From: Candidatus Delongbacteria bacterium | GTDB taxonomy: Bacteria > UBA4055 | Direction of reading: 5' to 3' | Assembly: GCA_013139625.1 (NCBI GenBank) | Contig: WTAK01000029.1 | Location: 1 to 9,047 of the forward strand | DNA: 9,047 nt | Shown here: positions 1 through 4,696 of the stretch, piece by piece | How the letters are laid out: each line of letters opens with the position of its first letter | Position numbering within the stretch: the stretch's first letter is position 1 | Position numbers and translations under genes: made by a program | The notes under the pieces: generated by a model | The model's input: only the letters and a program-made list of their open reading frames with translations | What the model was told of the DNA's origin: nothing | Databases searched by the model: none

Positions 1-320
1 AAAAATGTGATTTTGAATATGATCTGAAAGGGGAAAGGGAGATAGATTCGCTTTTTGTTTATTCGAAGAAGAATGAATATTCTGAAGATATTATTACCAA
101 ATTAACCGAACTTAAAGAAGAATTTGAAGATCAGAAAGAATCAGATTTTCAGAAAAATACAACTTCGATCAAAAAATATCTAGCTATCGAATTTGGAGTA
201 TATACACATGGAAATCAGGAAAAATATAAGATATTGATAAAGAATGATAAGCAAATTAAAAAAGCTGTTCAGATCTTATCAAGAAGAAAAGAATATTACG
301 AGATATTAGGGTATAAATAA
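1..320 (+). CDS. C-terminal fragment of a probable S41-family (CtpA-like) processing protease
   Basis: An open frame enters from the left edge (first full codon at 3) and stops with TAA at 318-320, giving about 105 residues. The fragment is highly charged. It has a Lys/Glu-rich helical segment (from ITKLTELKEEFEDQ) followed by an end region with KNDKQIKKAVQIL and a final EYYEILGYK. In S41 carboxy-terminal processing proteases of FCB bacteria the protein commonly ends in a helical tail with a D-x-Q-x-x-K-A-x-x-I-L type motif followed by a short Lys/Tyr-rich end, and this fragment fits that pattern. The PDZ domain and the Ser/Lys catalytic region would lie outside the window, so the assignment rests on the tail alone. 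If right, it is an envelope protease that degrades or trims proteins from their C-termini. The next gene starts 11 nt downstream, suggesting co-transcription. Another coiled-coil protein remains possible. Confidence 0.55.
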   Translation, partial: KCDFEYDLKGEREIDSLFVYSKKNEYSEDIITKLTELKEEFEDQKESDFQKNTTSIKKYLAIEFGVYTHGNQEKYKILIKNDKQIKKAVQILSRRKEYYEILGYK

Positions 321-331
321 GGATATATTGA

Positions 332-898
332 ATGTTGCATGACCAAATAAAATCACTTCTATTAAGTATTGCACGAAAGAATATTATTGCTACTCTAGAT
401 AAGAAAGATCTACGAGAAGCTTTAAATAACGAAAGATTACCTGAAGTGTTGCAAGAGAAAGGAGCCGTTTTTGTTACACTGACAGAAAATGGTCTTTTGA
501 GAGGTTGTGTAGGCTCATTAGAGGCTCATCAATCTCTTTTAGATGATGTCCTTGATAATTCTTTTAATGCAGCTTTTAACGACTCCAGGTTTGCTAAGGT
601 TGTTAAGGGTGAAATGAAAGATGTTAAGATCGAGATCTCGCTTTTATCGAATAGGGTAGAAATTGATTATTATACTTTTGCAGATCTTAAGAAAAAGATT
701 AAATCTAAAGTTCATGGTGTTTATTTGACTTATGCAGGTCATTCTGCTACTTTTTTACCACAGGTATGGGATGAATTGGTTTCGCATGAGACATTCTTTG
801 TTCATCTGGCTCAGAAGGCTGGGTTGTCACCGGATTTTATCTTTCATAATCATCCGAAGATCGAAGTTTATACGGTTGAAAAATTTAAAGACGAATAA
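332..898 (+). CDS. AMMECR1-domain protein (AmmeMemoRadiSam system protein A type)
   Basis: This 188-residue protein is a complete AMMECR1 domain, with the usual length for a stand-alone bacterial or archaeal member. The hallmark motif LRGCVGSL lies at residues 56-63, including the invariant Arg-Gly-Cys. A downstream conserved block GVYLTYAGHSATFLPQVW (about 129-146) and HLAQKAGLSPD (about 158-168) complete the family signature. It has no signal peptide, so it should be cytoplasmic. In many genomes this domain occurs beside a MEMO-family dioxygenase-like protein and a radical SAM enzyme (the AmmeMemoRadiSam set); neither is in this window. The biochemical role is not firmly established. The conserved Cys has led to suggestions of a modification or catalytic function. 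The start ATG at 332 lies 11 nt after the upstream stop, with only a weak purine stretch (GGA at 321-323) as ribosome-binding site. The gene is probably translated from the upstream operon and ends 7 nt before a convergent gene. Confidence 0.92.
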   Translation: MLHDQIKSLLLSIARKNIIATLDKKDLREALNNERLPEVLQEKGAVFVTLTENGLLRGCVGSLEAHQSLLDDVLDNSFNAAFNDSRFAKVVKGEMKDVKIEISLLSNRVEIDYYTFADLKKKIKSKVHGVYLTYAGHSATFLPQVWDELVSHETFFVHLAQKAGLSPDFIFHNHPKIEVYTVEKFKDE

Positions 899-905
899 CC
901 ACACC

Positions 906-1613
906 CTACTCCATTAAATCTATTACTTCGCCCTTAGTCAAATATCTAAATTCACCTTCTTTGAGTCCACCAAGTCGAAGATTATTTACTCGAACTCGTC
1001 TAAGATTTAAAACATTATTTCCGACTTTTGAAAGCATTTTTCTGATTTGCCTGTTACGACCTTCTTTTATCACTAAGCTAACCTTAGTAAGTTCGATCCT
1101 CTTTACTTTTGCAGGCTGAGTTTTGTATCCTTCAATAGTAATACCTTTTTCGAATCTGTCCATCATCCTCTTTGTAACAGTTTCTTCTGTGACAACAATA
1201 TATTCTTTTTCTTTTTCAAACGAAGGATGCATCAGCTTATATGCAAAATCTCCATCATTGGTCAATAGAAGTAATCCTGAGGAATCTTTATCAAGTCTTC
1301 CAACGGGATATATACGTTCTTTGATCGCTACCAGATCTGTCACAATGGGAGAGCTTGAATCTGTTTGCTTGAGTGAAGTAATGTAACCTTTAGGTTTATT
1401 AAGCAGTATGTAAATGTATTCTGCTTTAATATTTGATATTTGTTGTTCGTTTATTTCAACAGTATCCTTATCGGGATCGACCTTAGTTCCCATCTGTGTT
1501 ACAACTTCACCATTTACTTTAATAAGTCCGTCAGTGATAAACTCTTCGCATTTCCTTCGGGATGCTACACCTTGATTTGCAAGGTATTTCTGTAATCTAA
1601 CTAATTCTGCCAA
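906..1613 (-). CDS. rluB: rRNA pseudouridine synthase, RsuA/RluB family
   Basis: The enzyme isomerises a uridine of rRNA to pseudouridine; for RluB this is U2605 of 23S rRNA. From the TTG start at 1613 the protein has 235 residues. An S4 RNA-binding domain comes first (VRLQKYLANQGVASRRKCEE from residue 5). It is followed by NKPKGYITS (about 72-80), the catalytic loop GRLDKDSSGLLLLTNDG with the nucleophilic Asp108, and the C-terminal EGRNRQIRKML motif (about 184-194). The TTG start is chosen because AAAAAGGA lies 6 nt upstream of it and the S4 domain begins right after it. The in-frame ATG at 1670 would add 19 residues encoded largely by a palindromic repeat, and it lies at or upstream of the predicted transcription start. 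RluB is preferred over RluE/RluF/RsuA from the RLQKYLANxGVASRR opening and overall layout, but the exact target uridine is inferred. It is transcribed alone, divergent from the 1811 gene. Confidence 0.9.
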   Translation of the reverse strand: MAELVRLQKYLANQGVASRRKCEEFITDGLIKVNGEVVTQMGTKVDPDKDTVEINEQQISNIKAEYIYILLNKPKGYITSLKQTDSSSPIVTDLVAIKERIYPVGRLDKDSSGLLLLTNDGDFAYKLMHPSFEKEKEYIVVTEETVTKRMMDRFEKGITIEGYKTQPAKVKRIELTKVSLVIKEGRNRQIRKMLSKVGNNVLNLRRVRVNNLRLGGLKEGEFRYLTKGEVIDLME

Positions 1614-1619
1614 TTGATT

Positions 1620-1626
1620 TCCTTTT
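1620..1626 (-). promoter_or_regulatory. Ribosome binding site deciding the TTG start of the pseudouridine synthase
   Basis: On the minus strand the sequence reads AAAAGGA followed by AATCAA and TTG. This gives a 6-nt spacing that fits a Shine-Dalgarno element for initiation at 1613. The upstream ATG at 1670 has no comparable site in front of it. Confidence 0.65.
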
Positions 1627-1631
1627 TTTAG

Positions 1632-1652
1632 ATCCTGAACTAAATTCAGGAT
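1632..1652. repeat. Perfect 8-bp inverted repeat in the leader of the pseudouridine synthase gene
   Basis: ATCCTGAA (1632-1639) and TTCAGGAT (1645-1652) are exact inverted repeats separated by CTAAA. The flanking TGACG after the right arm makes the whole resemble the widespread intergenic 'CATCCTGAA...TTCAGGATC' palindrome found scattered in many bacterial genomes. It lies just upstream of the ribosome binding site of the TTG start. It could form a stem-loop in the mRNA leader, or it may simply be a dispersed repeat that landed there. There is no U-tract after the stem on either strand, so it is not a typical terminator. Confidence 0.7.
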
Positions 1653-1673
1653 GACGATTTGTAAGTTCATCTA

Positions 1674-1702
1674 AATATATCGTAAAAGAATCATCTATAC
1701 AA
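1674..1702 (-). promoter_or_regulatory. Predicted sigma70-type promoter for the pseudouridine synthase gene
   Basis: On the minus strand TTGTAT (1702-1697) is followed after exactly 17 nt by TATATT (1679-1674). Transcription would start near 1667, leaving a leader of about 50 nt that contains the palindrome and the ribosome binding site of the TTG start. The -35 hexamer lies inside the dyad at 1694-1709. Confidence 0.5.
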
Positions 1703-1720
1703 GTATAGAAAAGGATGATT
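1689..1720. promoter_or_regulatory. Dyad (operator-like) between two divergent promoters
   Basis: TCTATAC (1694-1700), a 2-nt AA spacer and GTATAGA (1703-1709) form a perfect inverted repeat. A second, outer pair AATCA (1689-1693) and TGATT (1716-1720) flanks it asymmetrically. The 2-nt spacer is too short for a good RNA loop but is typical of a dimeric regulator binding site. The inner dyad overlaps the -35 of the minus-strand promoter and lies about 18 nt upstream of the plus-strand -35. No regulator is encoded in the window that is known to bind such a site. Confidence 0.45.
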
Positions 1721-1727
1721 AATATTA

Positions 1728-1756
1728 TTGAAGAAATAAACAATTTTGAGTATATT
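1728..1756 (+). promoter_or_regulatory. Predicted sigma70-type promoter for the sensor-like gene
   Basis: TTGAAG (1728-1733) and TATATT (1751-1756) are separated by exactly 17 nt. Initiation would fall near 1763, giving a leader of about 48 nt before the ATG at 1811. An in-frame ATG at 1769 would be only a few nucleotides into the transcript and has no ribosome binding site. Confidence 0.5.
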
Positions 1757-1810
1757 AAAATAGTATGAATGAGCATTCGGATAATTAAGTTTACGAGATG
1801 GAGAGTTATA

Positions 1811-2566
1811 ATGAATGAATTTAGAGAAACCTTATACGAATCATTATTATTTAGCTTTGGTAAAATATTAGCACAATATAATACATTTGCTCAGGGTGCG
1901 ATATTAAACGAAGTAGGAAGAGAAGTTATTGAATATCTGAAGAAGAATGGCTATGATTATGATAAAACGGGAACAGTTGAAGATATCCAAAGACTTATGA
2001 ATATGTTTATTGAAAATGGATTTGCAGATTTAGAAGTTATTTCAGCGGAACATGGAGATAAGTATATATGGAATAATCTTTATGGTGTCAAAGCTTATAA
2101 TGAATTACAAAAGATAACAGATAATCCATTTTTATCATGCCCGTTAAATGCCAGTGTACACTATGTGGCAGGTAAATATGGAAAAGTATTAAAGCTTCAT
2201 TCACAATCGTTTGATCCTGATGCTTGTTCTGCAATATCCGAAGAGGAAATTGTTGATAAAGAAACAGAAATTAATGACGAAGGATTTGATCCTTTAGTTA
2301 TTGAGAATAAGAGATTGCTTGAAATTTCAGAAAAGCAGAATGAGGAACTTAAAAAAGCTCTTGCAGAAGTCAAACAGCTTCAGGAATTACTTCCGATTTG
2401 TGCAAACTGTAGAAAAGTTCGTGATGAAAAAGGTTATTGGAATCAGATCGAAGAATATATTGAAAGCCATACTGATTCTAAATTTACTCATGGAATTTGT
2501 CATGAATGTGAAGAAGAGTTATATGGTGACGAAGAGTGGTATCAGAGGAAGAGAGCTAAAAAATAA
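1811..2566 (+). CDS. Soluble sensor-like protein with coiled-coil linker and C-terminal CxxC...CxxC signalling tail
   Basis: The protein has 251 residues from the ATG at 1811, chosen because GGAGAG lies 5 nt upstream. No signal peptide or membrane segment is visible. Residues 1-145 form an alpha/beta domain I cannot name. It has a conserved-looking core (YGVKAYNELQKITDNPFLSCPLN, with Cys110; then GKYGKVLKLHSQSF), and a ligand- or redox-sensing role is a guess. Residues 165-194 form a charged heptad-like helix. The last 55 residues match the tail often found at the C-terminus of PAS, GAF and response-regulator proteins, mainly of deltaproteobacteria and FCB bacteria: LPICANCRKVRDEKGYWNQ, then HGICHECEEELY. 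Its four cysteines (197, 200, 230, 233) probably bind a metal. No kinase, cyclase or DNA-binding domain is present, so the output is unknown. It stands alone behind its own promoter and converges on the tRNA gene. Confidence 0.75.
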   Translation: MNEFRETLYESLLFSFGKILAQYNTFAQGAILNEVGREVIEYLKKNGYDYDKTGTVEDIQRLMNMFIENGFADLEVISAEHGDKYIWNNLYGVKAYNELQKITDNPFLSCPLNASVHYVAGKYGKVLKLHSQSFDPDACSAISEEEIVDKETEINDEGFDPLVIENKRLLEISEKQNEELKKALAEVKQLQELLPICANCRKVRDEKGYWNQIEEYIESHTDSKFTHGICHECEEELYGDEEWYQRKRAKK

Positions 2567-2593
2567 AAGGATTGCAATAATAACAATCCTTTT
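2565..2593. terminator. Bidirectional intrinsic terminator between the sensor gene and the tRNA gene
   Basis: AAAAGGATTG (2565-2574) and CAATCCTTTT (2584-2593) are perfect inverted repeats around a 9-nt loop, and the stem begins within the TAA stop codon of the sensor gene. Read on the minus strand, downstream of the tRNA, the stem runs into TTTTATTTTTT, a strong U-tract. Read on the plus strand only four T follow, so it is the better terminator for the tRNA transcript. Confidence 0.75.
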
Positions 2594-2595
2594 CG

Positions 2596-2670
2596 TGGGA
2601 ATAACGGGACTCGAACCTGTGATCTCCAGCTTGTCGAGCTGGCGCTTTAAACCAACTAAGCTATACTCCC
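2596..2670 (-). tRNA. tRNA-Val (anticodon GAC), without encoded CCA; atypical C at position 33
   Basis: The minus strand folds into a 75-nt cloverleaf. It has acceptor GGGAGTA/TATTCCC (one G-U pair), D-arm GCTT-AGTTGGTTTA-AAGC, anticodon stem CCAGC/GCTGG with loop TCGACAA, a 5-nt variable loop, and a T-arm ACAGG-TTCGAGT-CCCGT with one A-C mismatch. The discriminator base is A. With a regular 7-nt loop the anticodon is GAC, valine, and A73 agrees with valine. Position 33 would then be C instead of the nearly invariant U. The 3' CCA is not encoded (the DNA continues CGAAAA), so it must be added by the nucleotidyltransferase. A bidirectional terminator follows immediately. The tRNA call is safe; the amino acid is slightly less so because of the odd loop. 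Confidence 0.85.
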
Positions 2671-2694
2671 AGCTTTAATTTTTTCAACTTGTCA

Positions 2695-2723
2695 AATATC
2701 ACATTTTAGAAAGAAATAGTCAA
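2695..2723 (-). promoter_or_regulatory. Possible promoter for the tRNA gene
   Basis: On the minus strand TTGACT (2723-2718) is followed after 17 nt by GATATT (2700-2695), about 25 nt before the tRNA 5' end at 2670. The -35 is good and the -10 weak. It lies just beside the structured repeat at 2729-2835. Confidence 0.35.
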
Positions 2724-2728
2724 TAATA

Positions 2729-2835
2729 ATTTAAAGTCCCATAGGGACGGCTTATTCATAACACGGTACTTTAGTGCCGTGTACTTACTGAATAAACAAT
2801 ACCTACGGCATTGGTGGTTTTATTTAGCCTTAAAT
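2729..2835. repeat. ~107-bp palindromic REP/MITE-like element with terminal inverted repeats
   Basis: The element is bounded by ATTTAA (2729-2734) and TTAAAT (2830-2835). Inside are GTCCC-ATA-GGGAC (2736-2748) and a long central hairpin. The hairpin core ACACGGTAC-TTTA-GTGCCGTGT (2761-2782) has one wobble pair, and it is extended by TTATTCA (2752-2758) and TGAATAA (2789-2795). TGCCGT (2775-2780) can alternatively pair with ACGGCA (2805-2810). This layout resembles the dispersed multi-hairpin repeats ('GTCCC..GGGAC / CACGG..CCGTG') of Bacteroidota and related genomes, moved by RAYT-type or other transposases. Only one copy is in the window, so its repeat nature is inferred from form. It contains no open frame and sits between the tRNA promoter region and the helicase promoter region. 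Confidence 0.6.
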
Positions 2836-2877
2836 GTCAATATATATTGTGTTTAGCATATTTTTAGTATCTTTTTT

Positions 2878-2889
2878 TATAATTATAAT
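2878..2889 (+). promoter_or_regulatory. Tandem -10-like hexamers upstream of the helicase gene
   Basis: Two perfect TATAAT hexamers lie back to back (2878-2883 and 2884-2889), 54-65 nt before the start codon, behind a T-run. No convincing -35 hexamer stands at the right distance, so the assignment rests on the -10 alone. The spacing would leave a leader of roughly 45-50 nt. Confidence 0.35.
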
Positions 2890-2942
2890 GTATGTTTGCG
2901 ATGGTTGAAAAATATGGACAAAATTAAAATTTTAGGGATAAA

Positions 2943-4535
2943 ATGACAAACTCAAAATTATTTAAAGACCTAGGTCTTTCAGAAACTTCGTTAAAAGCTA
3001 TCAACAGGAAAGGCTTCGAAGAAGCAACTGAAATTCAGGCAATGACCATACCTGTAATGCTAAGAGGTGATACTAATATTATCGCACAGGCTCAAACAGG
3101 AACAGGTAAAACCGCAGCATTCGGATTACCACTTATAGAAATGATCGATCCAAAACAAAGATCAGTTCAGGCACTTATCTTAGCTCCTACAAGAGAGTTG
3201 GCAATTCAGGTAGCTGAAGAGATAAATTCACTTAAAGGTGAGAAGAGACTGGTAATAGTACCTATTTATGGTGGACAATCTATAGATCAGCAGTTAAGAA
3301 GATTGAAAAAAGGTGTACATATAGTTGTTGGTACTCCGGGAAGAATAATCGATCATATCAACAGAAAAACTTTAAAACTTCATGATATTCAACACTTAAT
3401 CCTTGATGAGGCAGATGAAATGCTTAATATGGGTTTTGTTGATGATATGGAAGAAATAATGAAGCACACTAATGAAGATAAAAGAACTTTATTATTCTCA
3501 GCTACAATGCCATCCAGAATAAAGGCATTAGCAACAAAGTATATGGGTGCTTATGAAGTACTAGCTGTAACGAAAAAGCAATTAACTACTAATTTAACCG
3601 AGCAAATATATTTTGAGGTAAAAAATCACGATAAATTTGAAGCTTTATGTAGAATAGTTGATATCGAAGATAATTTTTATGGTTTAGTATTCTGTAGAAC
3701 AAAGAATGATGTAGATACTGTTACAAACCATTTGAATGACAGAGGTTATTCTGCTGAATCAATTCACGGTGATATTTCACAAGCTATAAGGGAAAGAACT
3801 CTTGCAAAATTTAGAAAGAAAAATGTAAATATTCTTGTTGCAACAGATGTCGCTGCAAGAGGCATAGATGTAAATGATCTTACACATGTGATCAATTACT
3901 CTTTACCTTATGATCCTGAGTCTTATGTTCATAGAATAGGTCGTACAGGAAGAGCAGGTAAAGAAGGAACTGCGATAACATTTATCACTCCGAATGAATA
4001 TAATAAGCTTATGTCAATTCAGAGATTTGCTAAGGCTGACATTAAAAAATCAAGAGTACCTTCGATTGAAGATATTATCCAAACAAAAAAACATAAAATA
4101 GCAGAAGAACTGAATGCTATTATGAGTGATAAGATCGATAATAAGTTCTATGATTGGGCTAATAACATGCTTATGGAAAATGATCCGACACATATATTGG
4201 CTGCTATTTTAAATCATTGTTTTGATGAGGAGCTTAATGCGGATTCTTATGGAGAGATCCATGAGTTTACCGGAAAGGGAAGGCAACTTGATAAACAAGG
4301 AAAAGCAAGATTATTTGTTGCACTTGGTAAGAAAGATAAGCTTACACCAAAGAAGCTTGTCGATCTTGTTATTAGCAAAGTATCAATGAAGGCTAAAGAG
4401 ATCAAAGACGTTCAGGTTATGGATAATTTTTCGTTTATGAATGTACCTTTTGATAAAGCTGAACAGATCGTTAAGAGCTTCAAGAAAAAGGGTGAGAAGC
4501 CTTTGATCGCTATTGCAAAGAAGAGTAAAAGATAG
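2943..4535 (+). CDS. deaD: ATP-dependent DEAD-box RNA helicase, CsdA/DbpA type
   Basis: This 530-residue cytoplasmic helicase unwinds short RNA duplexes using ATP. All core motifs are intact: Q motif (Phe25 and Gln32), motif I AQTGTGKT (50-57), PTRELA (82-87), TPGR (131-134), DEAD (155-158), SAT (186-188), ATDVAARGID (300-309) and HRIGRTGR (330-337). Residues about 360-450 correspond to the helical segment found after RecA2 in CsdA-like proteins. Residues 455-528 look like the DbpA-type RNA-binding domain (ARLFVALGKKDKLTPKKLV... ending in KKSKR). The length lies between DbpA/YxiN (about 460-480) and E. coli CsdA (about 630, with a basic tail), so the precise RNA target is open. Likely roles are ribosome large-subunit assembly and cold adaptation. 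The ATG is preceded by AGGGA 4 nt upstream. The gene is monocistronic, ending in a clear terminator. Confidence 0.93.
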   Translation: MTNSKLFKDLGLSETSLKAINRKGFEEATEIQAMTIPVMLRGDTNIIAQAQTGTGKTAAFGLPLIEMIDPKQRSVQALILAPTRELAIQVAEEINSLKGEKRLVIVPIYGGQSIDQQLRRLKKGVHIVVGTPGRIIDHINRKTLKLHDIQHLILDEADEMLNMGFVDDMEEIMKHTNEDKRTLLFSATMPSRIKALATKYMGAYEVLAVTKKQLTTNLTEQIYFEVKNHDKFEALCRIVDIEDNFYGLVFCRTKNDVDTVTNHLNDRGYSAESIHGDISQAIRERTLAKFRKKNVNILVATDVAARGIDVNDLTHVINYSLPYDPESYVHRIGRTGRAGKEGTAITFITPNEYNKLMSIQRFAKADIKKSRVPSIEDIIQTKKHKIAEELNAIMSDKIDNKFYDWANNMLMENDPTHILAAILNHCFDEELNADSYGEIHEFTGKGRQLDKQGKARLFVALGKKDKLTPKKLVDLVISKVSMKAKEIKDVQVMDNFSFMNVPFDKAEQIVKSFKKKGEKPLIAIAKKSKR

Positions 4536-4536
4536 G

Positions 4537-4556
4537 GTCGAACCTATGTGTTCGAC
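4537..4556 (+). other. Stem-loop directly after the helicase stop codon
   Basis: GTCGAAC (4537-4543) and GTTCGAC (4550-4556) are perfect inverted repeats around a 6-nt loop, beginning 2 nt after the TAG. No U-tract follows, so it does not look like a terminator by itself. It precedes the true terminator by 13 nt and may protect the mRNA 3' end. Confidence 0.5.
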
Positions 4557-4569
4557 TGGAAGTGATGTA

Positions 4570-4601
4570 GGGAACGGTTTCAAACCGTTCCCTTTTTTTT
4601 T
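4570..4601 (+). terminator. Strong intrinsic terminator of the helicase gene
   Basis: GGGAACGGTTT (4570-4580) and AAACCGTTCCC (4582-4592) form a perfect GC-containing stem; in practice about 9 bp with a 5-nt loop. It is followed directly by nine T (4593-4601). Confidence 0.95.
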
Positions 4602-4625
4602 GTATTGGAAATAAAAATATTTCAT

Positions 4626-4654
4626 TTGATTTTTAGAAAAATAGTTAGTATATA
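4626..4654 (+). promoter_or_regulatory. Possible promoter of the large secreted-protein gene
   Basis: TTGATT (4626-4631) and TATATA (4649-4654) are 17 nt apart, just after the helicase terminator. A perfect TATAAT also occurs at 4661-4666 but without a matching -35. Either would give a leader of about 25-40 nt, with the ribosome binding site TAGGAG at 4685-4690. Confidence 0.4.
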
Positions 4655-4696
4655 GTTAAGTATAATGCGAGAAATATAAAATACTAGGAGTAATGT

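Noticed and set aside
1614..1670. N-terminal extension of the pseudouridine synthase from the ATG at 1670
   Set aside because: The added residues come from a palindromic repeat, no ribosome binding site precedes the ATG, and a predicted promoter would start transcription at about 1667. The TTG at 1613 has a good AAGGA and begins right at the S4 domain.
1769..1810. Upstream ATG of the sensor-like gene
   Set aside because: It lies only a few nucleotides after the predicted transcription start and has no ribosome binding site, whereas GGAGAG precedes the ATG at 1811.
2596..2670. A plus-strand tRNA with loop TTGTCGA (anticodon GTC)
   Set aside because: The anticodon arm is nearly palindromic so both strands look plausible there. 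The D-arm, T-loop TTCGAGT and acceptor pairing are correct only on the minus strand.
2301..2678. Plus-strand open frame ending in GITGLEPVISSLSSWRFKPTKLYSQL-like residues
   Set aside because: It overlaps the sensor gene out of frame, and its last part is the reverse complement of the tRNA. This peptide type is a well-known artefact of translating tRNA genes backwards.
2914..2946. Ten-codon leader frame (MDKIKILGIK) whose stop overlaps the helicase start as ATGA
   Set aside because: The 4-nt overlap is suggestive of translational coupling, but there is no ribosome binding site before it and such a short frame is expected by chance in AT-rich DNA. Only conservation in relatives would revive it.
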